Shown: piece after piece, positions 48,501 through 61,500 of the stretch | Layout of the letters: every line of letters starts with the position of its first letter | Position numbering within the stretch: position 1 is the first letter of the stretch | NCBI GenBank assembly: GCA_035582835.1 | Contig: JAYKAV010000478.1 | Span: 1,514,086 to 1,578,085 of the forward strand | DNA: 64,000 nt | Direction of reading: 5' to 3' | DNA from: Phoebastria nigripes | Taxonomy: Eukaryota; Chordata; Aves; Procellariiformes; Diomedeidae | Program-made: the position numbers and the translations under genes | The notes under the pieces: generated by a model | Database searches by the model: none | Told to the model about the DNA's origin: nothing | The model's input: the letters and a program-made list of their open reading frames with translations, nothing else

Positions 48501-48820
48501 TGATAACAAACACTGAAACAGGCCCTGGACTGCTTATTTAAGCCACAGTTGTAACAAGAACCTTGGAAGATTTACCTGTGGTAGGACTGCAGATGTGGTT
48601 ACTCAGAGATTTTGGTAGGATTTTTAAACTCATATAACTGTACTTTATTTCTATATATTTCAACTGGGGCCAGAGTCCTTATCATTGCAGAAACAGGGAT
48701 TTATAGCACTTTATTCCCTTTAGCATTCATGTAGAAGGCCGTTGGAGCCCTTGCTCCTCGACTTGCTGATATAAAGATAATCATCTTTGAAGTGAACTTC
48801 CTAGGAACCAAGTCCTCCTC
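45561..48820. other. Unique sequence, no gene recognised
   Basis: AT-rich to about 46850 (very AT-rich at 46080-46200), then more GC-rich with many short overlapping frames at 46900-48070. None is recognisable, and opposite-strand frames overlap heavily as expected by chance. A CAC-rich patch (CACACGCACATGCACACACG) lies at 47625-47645. Confidence 0.5.
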
Positions 48821-48870
48821 CAGCTGGAGGCAATGGAAATGCTATTGCTGACTTCAGTGGTAGTAAATAT
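48821..48870. repeat. Short MITE-like relic (CAATGGAAA...GACTTCAGTGG)
   Basis: CAGCTGGAGGCAATGGAAAT and GCTGACTTCAGTGGTAGTA are the two halves of the 'CAATGGGAG...TGACTTCAATGGGAG' palindrome. About 50 bases remain. Confidence 0.45.
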
Positions 48871-49520
48871 AAGTTCTAACATTTTTTATGTCACCTCTTT
48901 TTGGAACAGCTCCATTTACTTGAGCATTCGTTACTAATTGCCTGCTTTTTTGTGTTCATATTATTGTTAAATGAGACTCGTAATGTATTTCTCATTTTTT
49001 AACAAAAAACTTGTGGAAAGGAAGGACTGTCGATGTTGAGCAAATCTTTTAAATATTGAACTTGTTTATCTCCTTTGTCTTCCTTTTTATAATCCATCCA
49101 TTTAAAACGAAGGTGTTTATGATGTGAGGTTTGGCAAATAGTTCATAAAATGTAAATTCTATTTTTTTTTTGTGATGCATAGAGAGGGGGAGAGAGAAAT
49201 CCCATCATTTCAGCGATTTTTTTTTTTCACACTAAGATACAGATCAGCATGACTTGAAATGACAGAGATACCAACCCCAAGACTCAAGATTGTACAGTGG
49301 AAATGCCAATCGACTCCTCAGAACAGCACTGTTAGTGGCACCACTCTTTACTGTTACTGAAGTGAATTCAAAGGGGCTGGGTTTTTGNTCTCAAATCATG
49401 CATTATGACTTTTCTAGTCTCACATCATTTATTTAAAATGATCCACAGCCATCCACACATATGCGATATGAAACGTTACGTGCCGTATTTTCTCTCTCCC
49501 TGGGTATAAGTCTACAATGT
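48871..49520. other. No recognisable feature
   Basis: AT-rich, with T runs near 49163 and 49217. No gene or repeat recognised. Confidence 0.5.
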
Positions 49521-49572
49521 GTTGATGTTGATGTGAGAGGAGGATGCTCAGCACTTCACAAAACCAGGCCCC
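49521..49572. repeat. MITE-like relic (GATGCTCAGCAC...CAGGCCCC)
   Basis: GTTGATGTTGATGTGAGAGG then AGGATGCTCAGCACTTCACA and AAACCAGGCCCC. The end matches 'GGTGCTCAGCACTTCTGAAAATCAGGCCCC' of the group also seen at 2621, with the closing terminus preserved. Confidence 0.55.
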
Positions 49573-50590
49573 AAGCAAAAGGGGAATGTAATGTTTCGAC
49601 AAGTGCGAGTAACAAATGGACACAGTGAAGGTGGTGATTAAAGTGTTATAAATACACTTCGGGGTTCTGATGTTGNGATCCTAGGCTGCCTGTATTTTAT
49701 TTTTGTGAACCATTTCTTCACAGAGTACCTCTGATAGTCCTGGCGTTTATTGTTAATGTTTCCATGCCGACCCTTTACNTACTATTTTTATTTAATGATT
49801 CTTGACCAAGGGAAGAATTCTGCTTTTAGCAGCACAGGATAAAGCACTGACCTCTACAGCAGTGAGTGTTTGTCCTGACTCCCTTCCTCCTCCACCAAAT
49901 TTTGCATTGTGGAGGGCACTCAGCAGACACCGGGAATGGAGCTCCCCTCAGGTAACGTGGAGGTACACAGACATTTAGCTACTCATCAGCTGGTCACTCG
50001 TGTTCCCCTCGTAGCTGATGGGAAGAAACAGACACCTGTAGGCTGTGATTCATCCTACCTATCTTAGACATTTAGGAGAATGTGAACTGAGACCCAACAG
50101 TGCCTCACGCCACGGTGACTAGTTCAGGTACCGTTGCTTACACTGTGCGTACCTACCTTTGCTCGGCTGAATCCCATGCCTTGCTACTTTTCTTAATATG
50201 ACCTTAAGTCCAAGACAACTCCACCTCAAGCCATTTTCAGGATTTACACAAACTTTTCAAGCCTTTTCCCTTCTTGTCTTGAAGGCACTTTGATAAACGG
50301 CCACATTACAGGATTTAAAAAAAATAACTGAAGTCACCTGACAAAGCAACATTCGCCACACACTAAAAACCATCCCTCTGGCTTTCACTTACATGCATAT
50401 TTTGGTATCAGCAGGAAGCGGTGTTCCACAATCGGGATCTGGTGAGGTGTTGACAATCTTCTGCTTGGACTCATTCATGATAAAAAAGAAAAAGATTGTT
50501 TTGCAGATAAAAAGTTGTCATGCTACAAACTGAAACCAGGGAAGTTCTTTTGTTATGAGTTAAGATGTTAAGTGACGTGTTTGGTACTTC
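49573..50590. other. Unique sequence, no gene recognised
   Basis: GATTCATCCTACCTATCTTA near 50048 hints at another old transposon remnant, too short to call. Single Ns near 49676 and 49779. Confidence 0.45.
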
Positions 50591-51080
50591 TGCCTTAAAT
50601 AGTCTGGCCTTCCTTTAAAAATTAAAATGCGAAATTAGTTTCTTCGATACTGTCTGACTAAGAGGCCCAGAGCCTCTTGTATTGAAGCCCATCCTTTGAA
50701 TCGCTCTTTTAAAAACTTGGTTATCTATAATTTTGGTCGGTGTTTTTAGAGCAAATTGCCTCACAGTTCTGAAAACTGACTGAGCGAGATGGTGCTCAGT
50801 AGGGCTGGCGTAATCTAGTCTCCATTGAGCAATACGCTGCTTAATTTTGCTAACCGGGCCGGCCAAAATCTCAGTGAGGATCCAAATCCAGATTTTGCAA
50901 ATTCCAACTTTTATCACCAATCAAATAAATCTCCCATTTTGACTACAGAAAATCGAGCTTTGAATCTGGATTTTGTAGTCTGGGTTTCCCTCCACTTCCT
51001 GTCTGAGAGCATCATTACAGCAACTACTTGCACGAGTTCCTGTCTAATTGAAATGCTAGTGGCATGCATATGTGCTAAAT
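50591..51080. promoter_or_regulatory. Candidate conserved noncoding element with internal inverted repeat
   Basis: Repeat-free by recognition, with many retained CpGs (CTTCGATACTG, AATCGCTC, GGTCGGTG, GAGCGAGATGG, GGCGTAATC, ATACGCTGC, ACCGGGCCGGCC). AATCCAGATTTTG near 50885 and GAATCTGGATTTTG near 50960 form an inverted pair about 75 bases apart. It could be an enhancer, or a very old transposon that has been retained. A minus frame of 101 codons (50615-50920) has no known domain. Confidence 0.3.
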
Positions 51081-51370
51081 GAAGGAATCTCATAAAAAAT
51101 TTATGAGTTAGTTACACTTTGAAGCAATAAAGTGTTAAAGAGTTAAAAAGAGCTCTTTTTTTTTCCCCAGGTCCTTCAGGCCAGGAACTGTTTGCAACGC
51201 ACGGAGCACATTTGGGATCTGACTGCTATTATTATTCCCTTTTGCAGTGTACTATATACATATCTTTTTTGATTTCCATGAATATGACAGAGATCTACGC
51301 GGTGAAGAATGATGCAGTGATATGAAACTCTCTCAGCGATTTTCAAAATATGCAACCCATAAATCATTCA
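51081..51370. other. No recognisable feature
   Basis: Short AT-rich spacer between two candidate elements. Confidence 0.4.
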
Positions 51371-52110
51371 CCTTAACCTGGGCCCAAATTTGCATGGAAC
51401 TGGGGGTCGATCCTCTCAAAAGCTAATTTACCAAAAGCCCAACCAATCCCCGCTGCGTGTGAAGCACATAACAAAGTTATAAAGGTAGGTTTCAGATGGC
51501 TTCAGGGTTTGTAATGGATGCTTTGCACAGCTGTAGTGATGAGTGGGTGAGGAGAGTTAAGAATGAATAAAGTGTGGGTGGTGGAAATATTCACCGGGCA
51601 TGTCACGGCCAGGGGAGGAAGCACAGGGGCCTCCCAGCCTCCGTGATGGGAAACGTCAAGGCTCCCTGGACAATAAATAGTTATTTATTTATTTCAGCTC
51701 TGACACATTCTCATTAGGAAAGCAAAAAATGTGAAATCGATACCATTCCTTTTGAAAGCAGGGAGCTGATTGTGGCTGAGCAACAGAGCTGTCTTATAAT
51801 CTGCTTCCAAACGTGTGGGTGCCTCTTGGGCTTCCTCAGCTATTTTATGGCCCATTTTCAAAGATTTCTGTAAAATCAGGCCAACAATGTCTGCATCCCC
51901 TACCACATCAGTGAAAAATCGGACCGTGTTTCAGAGTCATGTAAATTCCTTCTCTAAGAAACATTTACATTTTACAAAGTGTAAATTTAGCAGACCACTT
52001 CAGGGGCTGAGTTCGCCCCTGGTTCGTCTGCATTACAGTTACCACGGGGATGGATTGACTAATAGTTTACCATTAGCGAACAGAAAAATGAGCAGCGCGT
52101 ATAACTGAAC
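51371..52110. promoter_or_regulatory. Candidate conserved noncoding element
   Basis: Starts near CCTGGGCCCAAATTTGCATG, with a perfect octamer at 51388-51395. It includes CACCGGGCATGTCACGGCC near 51593, an AT-rich TTATTTATTTATTT run near 51682, GTGAAATCGATACC near 51731 and GTTTACCATTAGCGAAC near 52067. Frames of 70-97 codons are open on both strands at 51694-52108 without a recognisable protein. Enhancer-like; unproven. Confidence 0.3.
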
Positions 52111-53478
52111 ATTACAAAGGTTTCTTCTGGGATTGCCATGACGTGTTCAGATAGTTGATAAGATAATTCATTCTTACTGTTCCCGTATTTTCATGAGAAC
52201 TTACCTATAAGTAAACAAAACCCAAAGTCTAGTTTATGTTTCTTCATTGTATTATTATATGGCACAGTAAGTGTAATAAAGCAATCTGTTGACTTCTCCT
52301 TGACTTTTCATGTTCGTTGTTCCTAGACAGGTTTTCTTGCACACGTAAAGTATAGACAACAACTTTCACGTCTAATGTCCTAGTAGTTTAAGCAGAGTCC
52401 ATTTCTTTATTGGCAACATATTCTTACAGTTAGAACTTGATTGGGCTGGGAAATATTAGAAATATGTTGACTAACACACTGTTAAAAATATAAGACGCAT
52501 AATGTTTAAATAATGATAGATACTCATGGTCCAGGTTGAATGGTTGTTCATGGTTCACAGTTGCAACCACAGCTGATGCAGTGGTTAAAAAGATGCTGTT
52601 CTTCAAAGCTACTGATATTGCCTAACAACTACGTTGCTCAAAATGGTGGGGTAAAACGATGGCTTCACTGAAGTCTGCAGCAAACTTCATTGATTTTGTA
52701 GGAGTGGAACATTTCTGTTCGTACAGAACAATGTGCTCATTCAATCTGAAAGAAAAGTAGGTTTTTCAAAGTGTTTTTTTAGCCAAGTAAAAGTGTCTTA
52801 AAGGACAAAAAATGTCTTTAAACCAGGGCAAGAATTAGTGACATTGATAACTGTCATGTTTGAGGTTTTAAGGAAAGCAATGAAAATTTGAAGCCGGCCA
52901 GTATTTCATTCTTTTACGCTAAAAGACTCATGCAGCAAGAATCTGTAAGTGACACTCAACCAAGAAAGAGCTTTCTGAACAGCTGATGTGAAACTTGAAA
53001 AGAGGCAACGTAACAAATGTAATGCGGGGGGAAGTGCTTTCATTCCAGTTCAGGAACATCTGGTTTATTGCAACAATAACTACTGTAATTATATCACTGC
53101 TGGAAAAGCTGCTCTAGGTTAGGTTAAGTTTGTGGGTTTCTATAATAAACACTGCTTTGGAGGAGTGGGGGTTTCAGTATTTCAGCCATGTCAGATCACG
53201 CTGAACTGAACTGTGATTTGAGGCAAAAATAACAAAATATGGAAAACATAAAAGCATTGTTTCTAACCATATATTTCTTGAGATATACTCGTGGTTTATT
53301 CCTCATTATAGCGAGTGGTGGGTATGCCAAAGAAGCAAATTGTTGGATGACTGACCATATTTCACTGATAAAAAACAAAGAAGTAATTTTTTTGTCAGTT
53401 GGAAATAGGCTTATTAATACTTACAGCAATACGTTTGCTGTAATAAATAAACAAGCATCCCGCAAAGGACAGTAAATA
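52111..53478. other. AT-rich unique sequence, no gene recognised
   Basis: No repeat or exon recognised. Short complementary frames near 53196-53475 look like chance. Confidence 0.5.
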
Positions 53479-53636
53479 TCATTATTCTCACTTTACATAC
53501 AGGGAAAACTCAGGAACCTGCCTTAGGTCAGACAGCAGCTTAATGGCAGAGGGTCTCCTACTAAGAATATAGCGGATTTTTCCAGATGAGTGCCTGTGTG
53601 ATAGGGCTTACTACCCAGCCACTGTACTATTTCACT
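53479..53636 (-). repeat. MIR/L2-like ancient element
   Basis: ATTATTCTCACTTTACATAC, AGGGAAAACTCAGGAACCTG, CCTTAGGTCAGACAGCAGCT and TAATGGCAGAGGGTCTCC are the reverse-complement MIR phrases ('ATTATCCCCATTTTACAGATGAGGAAACTGAGGC', 'AAGGTCACACAGC', 'GTGGCAGAG'). The match weakens after 53560, but GCCACTGTACTATTTC at the end fits the expected 'ACCACTGGACCATTC'. Confidence 0.7.
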
Positions 53637-54860
53637 AGTCATTAAAAATGAAGTGTTTCAACTACAGTACAATGCTTTTCTATCTAATGGAAAGTCTGAG
53701 GCTACACCAGTCTTTCACTACAGCAGAACCAACTGAATTGTCTCAGTTGCCAAGTGTATTTCCTGAATATTATACAGCAGCAAGAAACAATTGTCTATTT
53801 TCTTGGCAACAGAGTACCTTTACTGACCCTAGCACCAGGAGCATTCATAGCAGTATTGCAGCTGCACTTGGATCTGCAATGGGCTAGGCATTGCAGATGA
53901 ACATTTTCTCATAAACTGCAAAATATAAATAAACCAGTTTGTATTCTACTGTTAGGGCATTCTTAGTCTAGATTCTATGATAAATATTCTGTAAGTCTAA
54001 ACAATTTTAGTGTATTAACAATGTATAAAAAAGAATGGGTAAACATCTTCCTGATAAGGGGAAATAGGGATGTCATATGAATTCCCATTAAAATGCTTTG
54101 TTGCTGTAGAAAGGTGTACAATAGGTCCAAAACCTATTGGCCTCAGAGCTTTGAGAATTTAAGAATGATGGAAAAAGAGATATTTTATTATTGTAGTTTG
54201 CTTCTCTACCTCCATCTCATGATTTGCAGTTGTTTGCCGCTGTGTGTTCAGATTCACACATTTGTACGCAATAGATCAAATAGAATTTGCAAGTTATGTG
54301 TATGCACCATTTTAACCACTGACCCAGTATTCTTGCATGCTTACACTGGCAAAATATTACCTGAGCAAGAATCAACTTATATTACACATGCAAATGTGGG
54401 TTTGTGTGTGCAGAAGACTTCTGTTTTATAAATGCAGGTTTAATGCTATCTTTAGTTTTATCTCCTGCAGCTAAAATAATTTCTACCAGCTCAGTGCTTG
54501 GAATTGAAATGATTCCTTTGCTTCCATACAGATAGAATAAAATAATTCCAGAATATCACACTCTCTTTTGCTGGGTGTTATTCTACCAGAAAAGTTCAAA
54601 TTAATGGAGTGTAAATCGCATCACTTAAATGACAACTAAACCTTGTTGAAGGCAGACCAGTGAAAACATACTGTAATTTTCAAAGCAACATAGTAGAGAA
54701 AATAATAAAGTTGTTTTAAAGTTCCAACAAAAAGTAGACTTATTGTTATTTAGGACTAGCTCTGCCTGAATTCTCCAAGCNTTATGGGGTTTAGTGCTAA
54801 TGACTGTAAGACTCATCAGTCATAGATACAGTTTTTCTTCCATAATGTTCTTTCTTTGTA
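53637..54860. other. No recognisable feature
   Basis: AT-rich unique sequence. The 112-codon + frame at 54093-54431 has no recognisable domain. An octamer ATGCAAAT lies at 54388-54395. Confidence 0.5.
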
Positions 54861-54945
54861 TCTTTTTTTTTTTTTTTTATGTATACACACACACACACAC
54901 ACACCAGTCCTATATATGCATATGCATATATACATGTATGTCTTT
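54861..54945 (+). repeat. Composite microsatellite (T16, AC10, TATGCATA-rich)
   Basis: T16 at 54863-54878, (AC)10 at 54885-54904, then ATATATGCATATGCATATAT and a G7 run near 54948. Simple-sequence DNA, likely polymorphic. Confidence 0.95.
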
Positions 54946-57900
54946 TTGGGGGGGTGAATCAAGAGTGACCCAACTTTCTCCATTTTCATAGAAATCTTTT
55001 TTCAAATAAAATCACATGAACCATAAACAGAAAAATATCTCTGACTTGAAAGTTTCATATTTCTCACCTGTCTGTCATCTCATCACCAGTTTTAGAATTC
55101 TGGCAAGTGGGCTGCTGAAATTCTTACATATATATATATATGCATGATCATATCATGGACACTTTTATTTTATATATGCTCCTAGTTTTATTTCATAGTC
55201 TTTGACTACAGTCATTGCCACAAATGGCTTAATTCTCTGTGATTTTGTTGCGAAAAGGTTAAATCTCAGAATTACAAATGGAAGAACAGATCATCAACTG
55301 ATGTCAGTCATCACTCACCTGTGTCAAGAGGACTACAGAGCAATTTACATGAGCTGAAGTATGGAACAGTTTGTTTTCAAGATACGCAGAAAATACGAAT
55401 GGTCTGATGATGAAATAAATGAGGCATAAGCTTGAAGCTTGCTCTACACTCACGCTAAATGCCAACTCCAACTCTGGTCTGGTCCTTCAGACAGGAAAAG
55501 TCAAAAGTAAATGGTTTGCAAGCTGCTGGCAACAGCACTGGGCATGCCTTAACCATGCTAGCTTTAAAATACCAGCTAGAACTGGGATGAACCCTTTACC
55601 TTTCTTTTTTTGGATGCTAAAAAATCTACATCTCTGCTCCTGCCTGCCGAGGCACTGAATCTTGGAAGACATTGAATATTGCCTGGATAATGCTANGTGT
55701 CCTCAGATGCCTTTCTTGTCAATGGCTCTAGATACCTTCCAGCACCAGGCACTCATTCAAAAAAAGAAGTTAAGTTATTGCAGACCTTTCTTCAGTTTAC
55801 NTGATGTCAGGCAGTCTGGCAGTACTTAGCATCAGTCCTGTAAAATGCTGACCTTTCTCTCCTTTGACTCCAAACTGGGGCTCGGCTACTCGGTATAATG
55901 CATACCTTGCATGATTCAATATATAGACTAAAAGAAAAAGGAAAATGTTTTGTGTTTTTTTTTTTTTTTAAACAATAAAACCAAAAAATAGTGGACTGAA
56001 ACATGATTTAAAAAAAAAACCCCAAGATATAATTTCCAATTCTCTGGCTTTTCCTCTGTTTTTGCAGTGTTTCCTTAGTACATCTAGACAGCAAAAAAAT
56101 TTGCTTGTGGCGGGCTGACTTCCTCCCACGGTGCTCATAAGTCATCACCCGTTGGTTCAAGTGCCCTTCATCTCGGCTAAGCTCGTACCAGAATTACTTG
56201 TGCCAAGGATGGCGCAAGCTCATTTCCAGTGTTGGGTCCCATGCTGCGTTGCAGCGAGAGATATTTACTGGCACTGACTGCTGGTGTTTGCAGCAGAACT
56301 AGGCATGGGAAAGGTGGGGCAGCACCTGGAACCGTGTGAGATTCCTGTTTCCTCTGTGGATAGTACTGGAGATGTTCCCCTTGAGCTCTAAGGGCTTATT
56401 CAGTTCGGGACTTTTCTCTTTTAGCATGCTAATCTTGAATGGAAAGCTCTCTTCTCTGAGAAGAAACCAAAAAAAAATTTTTTTTTTAAGTGAGGCGATG
56501 AGGTCTAGCAGACAGAGCAGACATCTGGGATATTTGTAGTGATATTATGAAGCTTAATAGTTAACAGTTTTCCACCACACATAAAAGAAATACGAATGAG
56601 AACTACAATACACACACACAAGGAATAAAAAATGAAAGATAATCCTAGTTCCACTTCTACAAAGATCTGAGCACTCTCATATCAAGTCATTTATTTTTCT
56701 GAATTGCCTTGTTGTGATTACAAGAGCTGGTTGTACTTTGGAGACTATATCATTCACAGAAGCGCTGAAGCTATTTTCCGCATGGATACAGAATATCTTC
56801 ATATTAAGGAAACCTATGTTTTGTGGGCACATTCAGAGATACATATTCTGATACTCAGACTTCATTCGTTGGTGATAGCGCAGAAATTCTAGTAGAAGCC
56901 AGGGAGACAAAGAGACTTGCAACACAATCATGAGAAAAAGTATGTCCTGATAGTAAGAAATTCTGTAGATGTCATTGCATGTGCTCACGAGGAGTGTTGT
57001 TTTTCTTTGTTCTGCAGCTTCAAAATGAAACATCTTCATGAAAAAGACTTTGACAGTGCAATGTGGTTTGCATTCAGCACCACTTTCATGCAGTAGTCTG
57101 GTCTTCTCACTACAGGTTCGAAATCCGAGATAAACTCAAATCATAAAATCATAAAATTCAGACCATGAAATATGAAACACTCCAAAACTCCAAGTTCAGA
57201 TAAGGAGTCTGACCATGCAGAGTTGAATGCTGCAAAACACCATGAGAATCTGTAAAGCATTGATACAAAGGCAGGAGCTGTACATACATTTCAGGTCTAT
57301 GTAAGGAAAGCGGTTTGTAAGGAAAACTCATCTGAAGTTCAGACTGTTCAGATTCACATCTGTTAAAAATGGGAAATATCGGGGACTATTAAACGTTTAA
57401 TTTTTACAGATGATCAGCAGAGGGTTACTGAGAACAGATGTTTCTGTAATCGTCACACAGTGGACGAGTCAACGAGTGTTCAACGTCCTTCAGCTCCATA
57501 TGCCCTGCACGGCAAGGTATACACTGGGCATCTAGAATTACTAAGGTAGTCTACAGTGCAGAACATTTAGGGACGCATCTCAGAGCCCGGTAGAAAGTTG
57601 CTCTCACAGGCAGACATTTTAATATTTTTGTCATAAATGGAGTTACCAGAAAGACAAAAAAAATGTTACAAACCCAAATAATCACTTCACAACCCCATTT
57701 TCAGACCAGTGAATANGTTCTAGGTGCAAGACGGGAAAAGCTAAGAAGGGAATCTGTCTCTCATCCATAAGTAGAAATGAAGAATACTTTGCTGATTTCT
57801 ACTCAGACCATTAGATGAGACCTCCCAGGCCATGGTTACACAGATGCTTCATTCCAGCAGAAATGCATAGCCCTGTCACCCCTCCCTGCTTCCCCACAAA

Positions 57901-58560
57901 CTCCCTCCACATGTCTAGTTGCTCATTCTCATGTTAATTACCACGTGGCGAGAACAGACCACTGCTCTCCCTGAAAATGATACCGGCAGCAGAGCGATTC
58001 GCGTTCATCGCTGGATCAGTGCCTCACCAGGCTCCCTGCAAGGCTGTCCGAGAGAGCAGCAGGAATGGACTCCCTGGGGCTGGGTATGCTGGGGCAACCG
58101 CTTTCAGCAACAGCTTAGGCTGACATAACACTTAAATGATTTTAAGTGAGTTTAGCTGTGTCCTCGTTCATTAGGTGTTTGTCTCACTGTTGTTGCACAC
58201 TAAATTTTGCTGTCCAAGATCATTTGATATTTAAGTGAATCTTTCCCAGCGTCTCCCAGCATCTTCTGTTTCATAGCAGTACCCAGCATCACTACGATAA
58301 CGTGCTAAATTAAAGTTACATCTTTCTAGCTGACTATTTTTTCATGTTTTTTCTTTTTCTTCCACTCCTCCAATTCAGAAGTCTCACTCTTGTAGCCTCC
58401 AGAGAAAAACCCCCAGGGGAGAGCTCATTTTCCCTTCATCAGAAAACTTAATGTCCTTTCAGTGCTCTCCCATGGTGCATCGGCCTTTACTCTCTGGCCT
58501 GAGCTCTTGAAAGGCTGCCGTTCACCCTGGAAGAGCTTTCCCACATGCTGTATCGTCAGG
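54946..58560. other. Unique sequence with simple repeats, no gene recognised
   Basis: Contains an AT run at about 55127-55141, a 16-T run near 55955-55970, an A9-T10 palindrome at 56469-56487 and a short CA run near 56612-56622. GGTTCGAAATCC near 57115 resembles a Pol III B box, but no tRNA fold surrounds it. No exon recognised. Confidence 0.45.
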
Positions 58561-61500
58561 GGACTGCCTGACCGTGGTCAGTGGTTTCTGTGTGCGGACA
58601 CGTAGGCGGAAAGGGGCAGAGGGTCCACACTCGAGTAGAGCAGAACAACTGCAGGAGGCAGGCCTGGACCAGAACTGGGATTTGTGGGTGAGGAGCTGCT
58701 GGCCTGCCAGGATATGGGGTTTATGCAGACAAATATCAATAAAGGCATTAAAAATAGAGAAAGTAACGGCTTCTCAAACTGCAGCCCTTGGTTTGCAGAA
58801 AGAGGTTTTGTCTGTCCCAGAGTCGTGCATGCAAGGTTTGTCATCTGTCCACATCTGCTGCAGTTGCTTGGCAAGTACATAGTGACAGGATACCCGACCT
58901 GGGAAATTATTCGTGCAAAAACTTCAGGCTATTTCTCACCTGCACCATGTTAATAGCACTGCCTTTATCTACGAGCTGCTGTTGTGGTTTTGAGTCCCCC
59001 CACCTTGTTTCTCACAAATAAATCTGGGCTGCAGAGATATTACAGAAAATAACGAGCAATCCCAAACCTGAAATTCAGATACAGCCCTTCCCATAGGTGA
59101 GGTGAGTTTGAATCTATGGTTGGGATCCACCTCTCATGGGAAGCTATGAAATTCTGTCTCGCTGCTGCTGACAGTCTGCCCGCCCAGCAGTGGCACACAG
59201 GGCAAAAACCACTCACTAGAAGCATAGCATCACCCCGCTTGGTAACTGGGATTAGGTTTTTTTGGAAAGGCTAGCTAGTTAAACATGCACCCAGCCATCC
59301 GTATGGTACCTGAGCTAGACACCAGACACGATGCAAGGCTGCAAGACTCAGATTCCCGTGATCCTTAACTAATTGAAAAATAAAGCAGGCTTGCAGTTTG
59401 GGATCTTTTTGTTTTGTTCTCTGTGTGCACGTGTGTGTTTGTGTGTTTATGCCAGCTGTATCCAAACGATGGCTGGCAATACTTCCTGATTTTGTAATTG
59501 AGATGTATAAATACAGCAAGACTGAGATAATATCTAGTAATGTAATACTTTTCCATCCCTAGGCATTGACAGGAGTTAGTTCTTAACTACCGTACAAGTT
59601 CAGACCTAAACAAGAACCCCCGGAGAGCAGCCACACAGTACCTGCAGCACTAGGTGCTCTGACGGGGCCTGATCTTTTAAGTTGCCAAAGAGCAACTCTC
59701 AGTGCTCATCTCCCACCGAGGTCAACAGAGACGAGGAACACACAGCATCATTTAGAGGTACAAAGTATCTCGGAAGATCCAGTTCCCTGGTTGATTCAGG
59801 TTCAAATCCAGGCTATTGATATTGTCTTTAAGTCAATACCCTTAGACCCTCGGTCACAAGAGGTTAGATAAGATTAAAGAACTAAGTTTTTTTAATCTAT
59901 TGAATATTAAAAATGGCCACTTCTGGCTTTTCATACACACCATCTGTTGCTAGCAGGTTGTATNGGCAGTTTCAGGACAGATTAATAATTGTTCCTGATT
60001 TTGGCACACCGAGAGGTTAAAAATAAATCTTTAGCCACACAGAAGAGTCCCCAGCCATTGATTTCTCTAAGATATTTTGGCAACTTGAAAAGAAAATATA
60101 TGGTATGAGCCTTCCTAGAATTATTTCTCCCAGCCACATGTGATATAAATAAAACAAACCTCAAGAATCTGGCTTAGAATATGGAATAACATTATGCTAC
60201 AGTCATTTCTGCTGTGTTTACCACAGCAAATGTTGAATTACAGGCGTCACCGTACATAATATTTAAATATTTCAATGATACCCAGAGCTCTCAACACTCT
60301 TGTTTCTTTCCCATGTTCACGACAATTTGCCAGCAACGTTTTAGAACAGAGCAGTCATTTTATAGCAACCTCTTTGTGTCAAGAAATGTGTACACACTAC
60401 ACAGCTGTATCTAAGATGTAGCATAACCCCCCGCTAGAGCATCCTTATCGTGTTCTGGGGTGCCAAAGGATTAAGATAGTCCCGGGATGTATGTCCAAAG
60501 GTTTTCCTGACCTAGGGGATCTGTGGTTTAGAGGCAGTGCTGCCAGGTCCTGGGAGACTGAATTGCTGTCTTGATTCCCAGTGGCCACAACTGTCCGTAG
60601 GAGTGTTCCTCCTGGTGAGCCTCGGTGCAGCCCTGCCCAAGCAATACAGGCTGAGGAAGTAGAAATTTAATGTGTGTTAGGCTAATATGACTCTGTTAAG
60701 TTTCTGCTTTGAGAATAACCTGTCTAAACAAAAGTCCAACCCAAGAAGAGAATGAAAATTGGGGGAGAATCAAGAAGGTAGCCTGTAGAAACTGTCAATT
60801 ATCTGAAGTACAAGATAACCACAAAACTGCTAGATGAAAACACATCAAAGAGGACCTCTTCAAATGTAGATATCATGTTTTGATGTACAAATAGCAAACG
60901 AGGGACAGACTACAATAAAGAAAAGTAGCTATGTAAAATTGATAGGAATGTTAAAAAAAAGTTTCATTAAGCATCAGTGACTTTTTCACAGGATCTTGAA
61001 GTACACATAGGAATTGGACTTTTGGACATGATGTTGATTTTTTGAACAAGTTCTTTCTACAGTTACTTATTCTTTTCATAAAGTTTTGTCTTTCTGGCTA
61101 CTATAACCAAACTTTTCAAGAGAGTATCTGGCAGATAAATGTAAAGTGCTAAACACAACTAAAAAGCTGGTCATTATAAGGTGCCCAACTGGAAGTTGAG
61201 CTCTTCTGGCCAGTGAGTTTCTTACAAAGTGCAATTCCCCATANGACAGTGGGTAATAATTCTGTATTTGAGAGCATCCACGGGAGGGTGCTGTGGCAGG
61301 GAGGAGGGAGAGAGTTGAGTCACACAACATTGAGACCAATTTAGAGGTGGGGGAAACTCTGACCCAGCCCACTCCTTCCAGCCTCCGCTTCCAGCCTTCT
61401 CCTGAACCCTGGGTGTTCCCAGTCTTGCTGGAGCCTCCCGTCAGATCTAGCCTTTCCCCAGTGTGGAAAAGTAACTGGGGGAGCTGGACTGTAACAGCAG

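Noticed and set aside
57105..57130. GGTTCGAAATCC, resembling a tRNA T-arm or B box
   Set aside because: One base longer than the B-box pattern; no A box, acceptor stem or cloverleaf around it.
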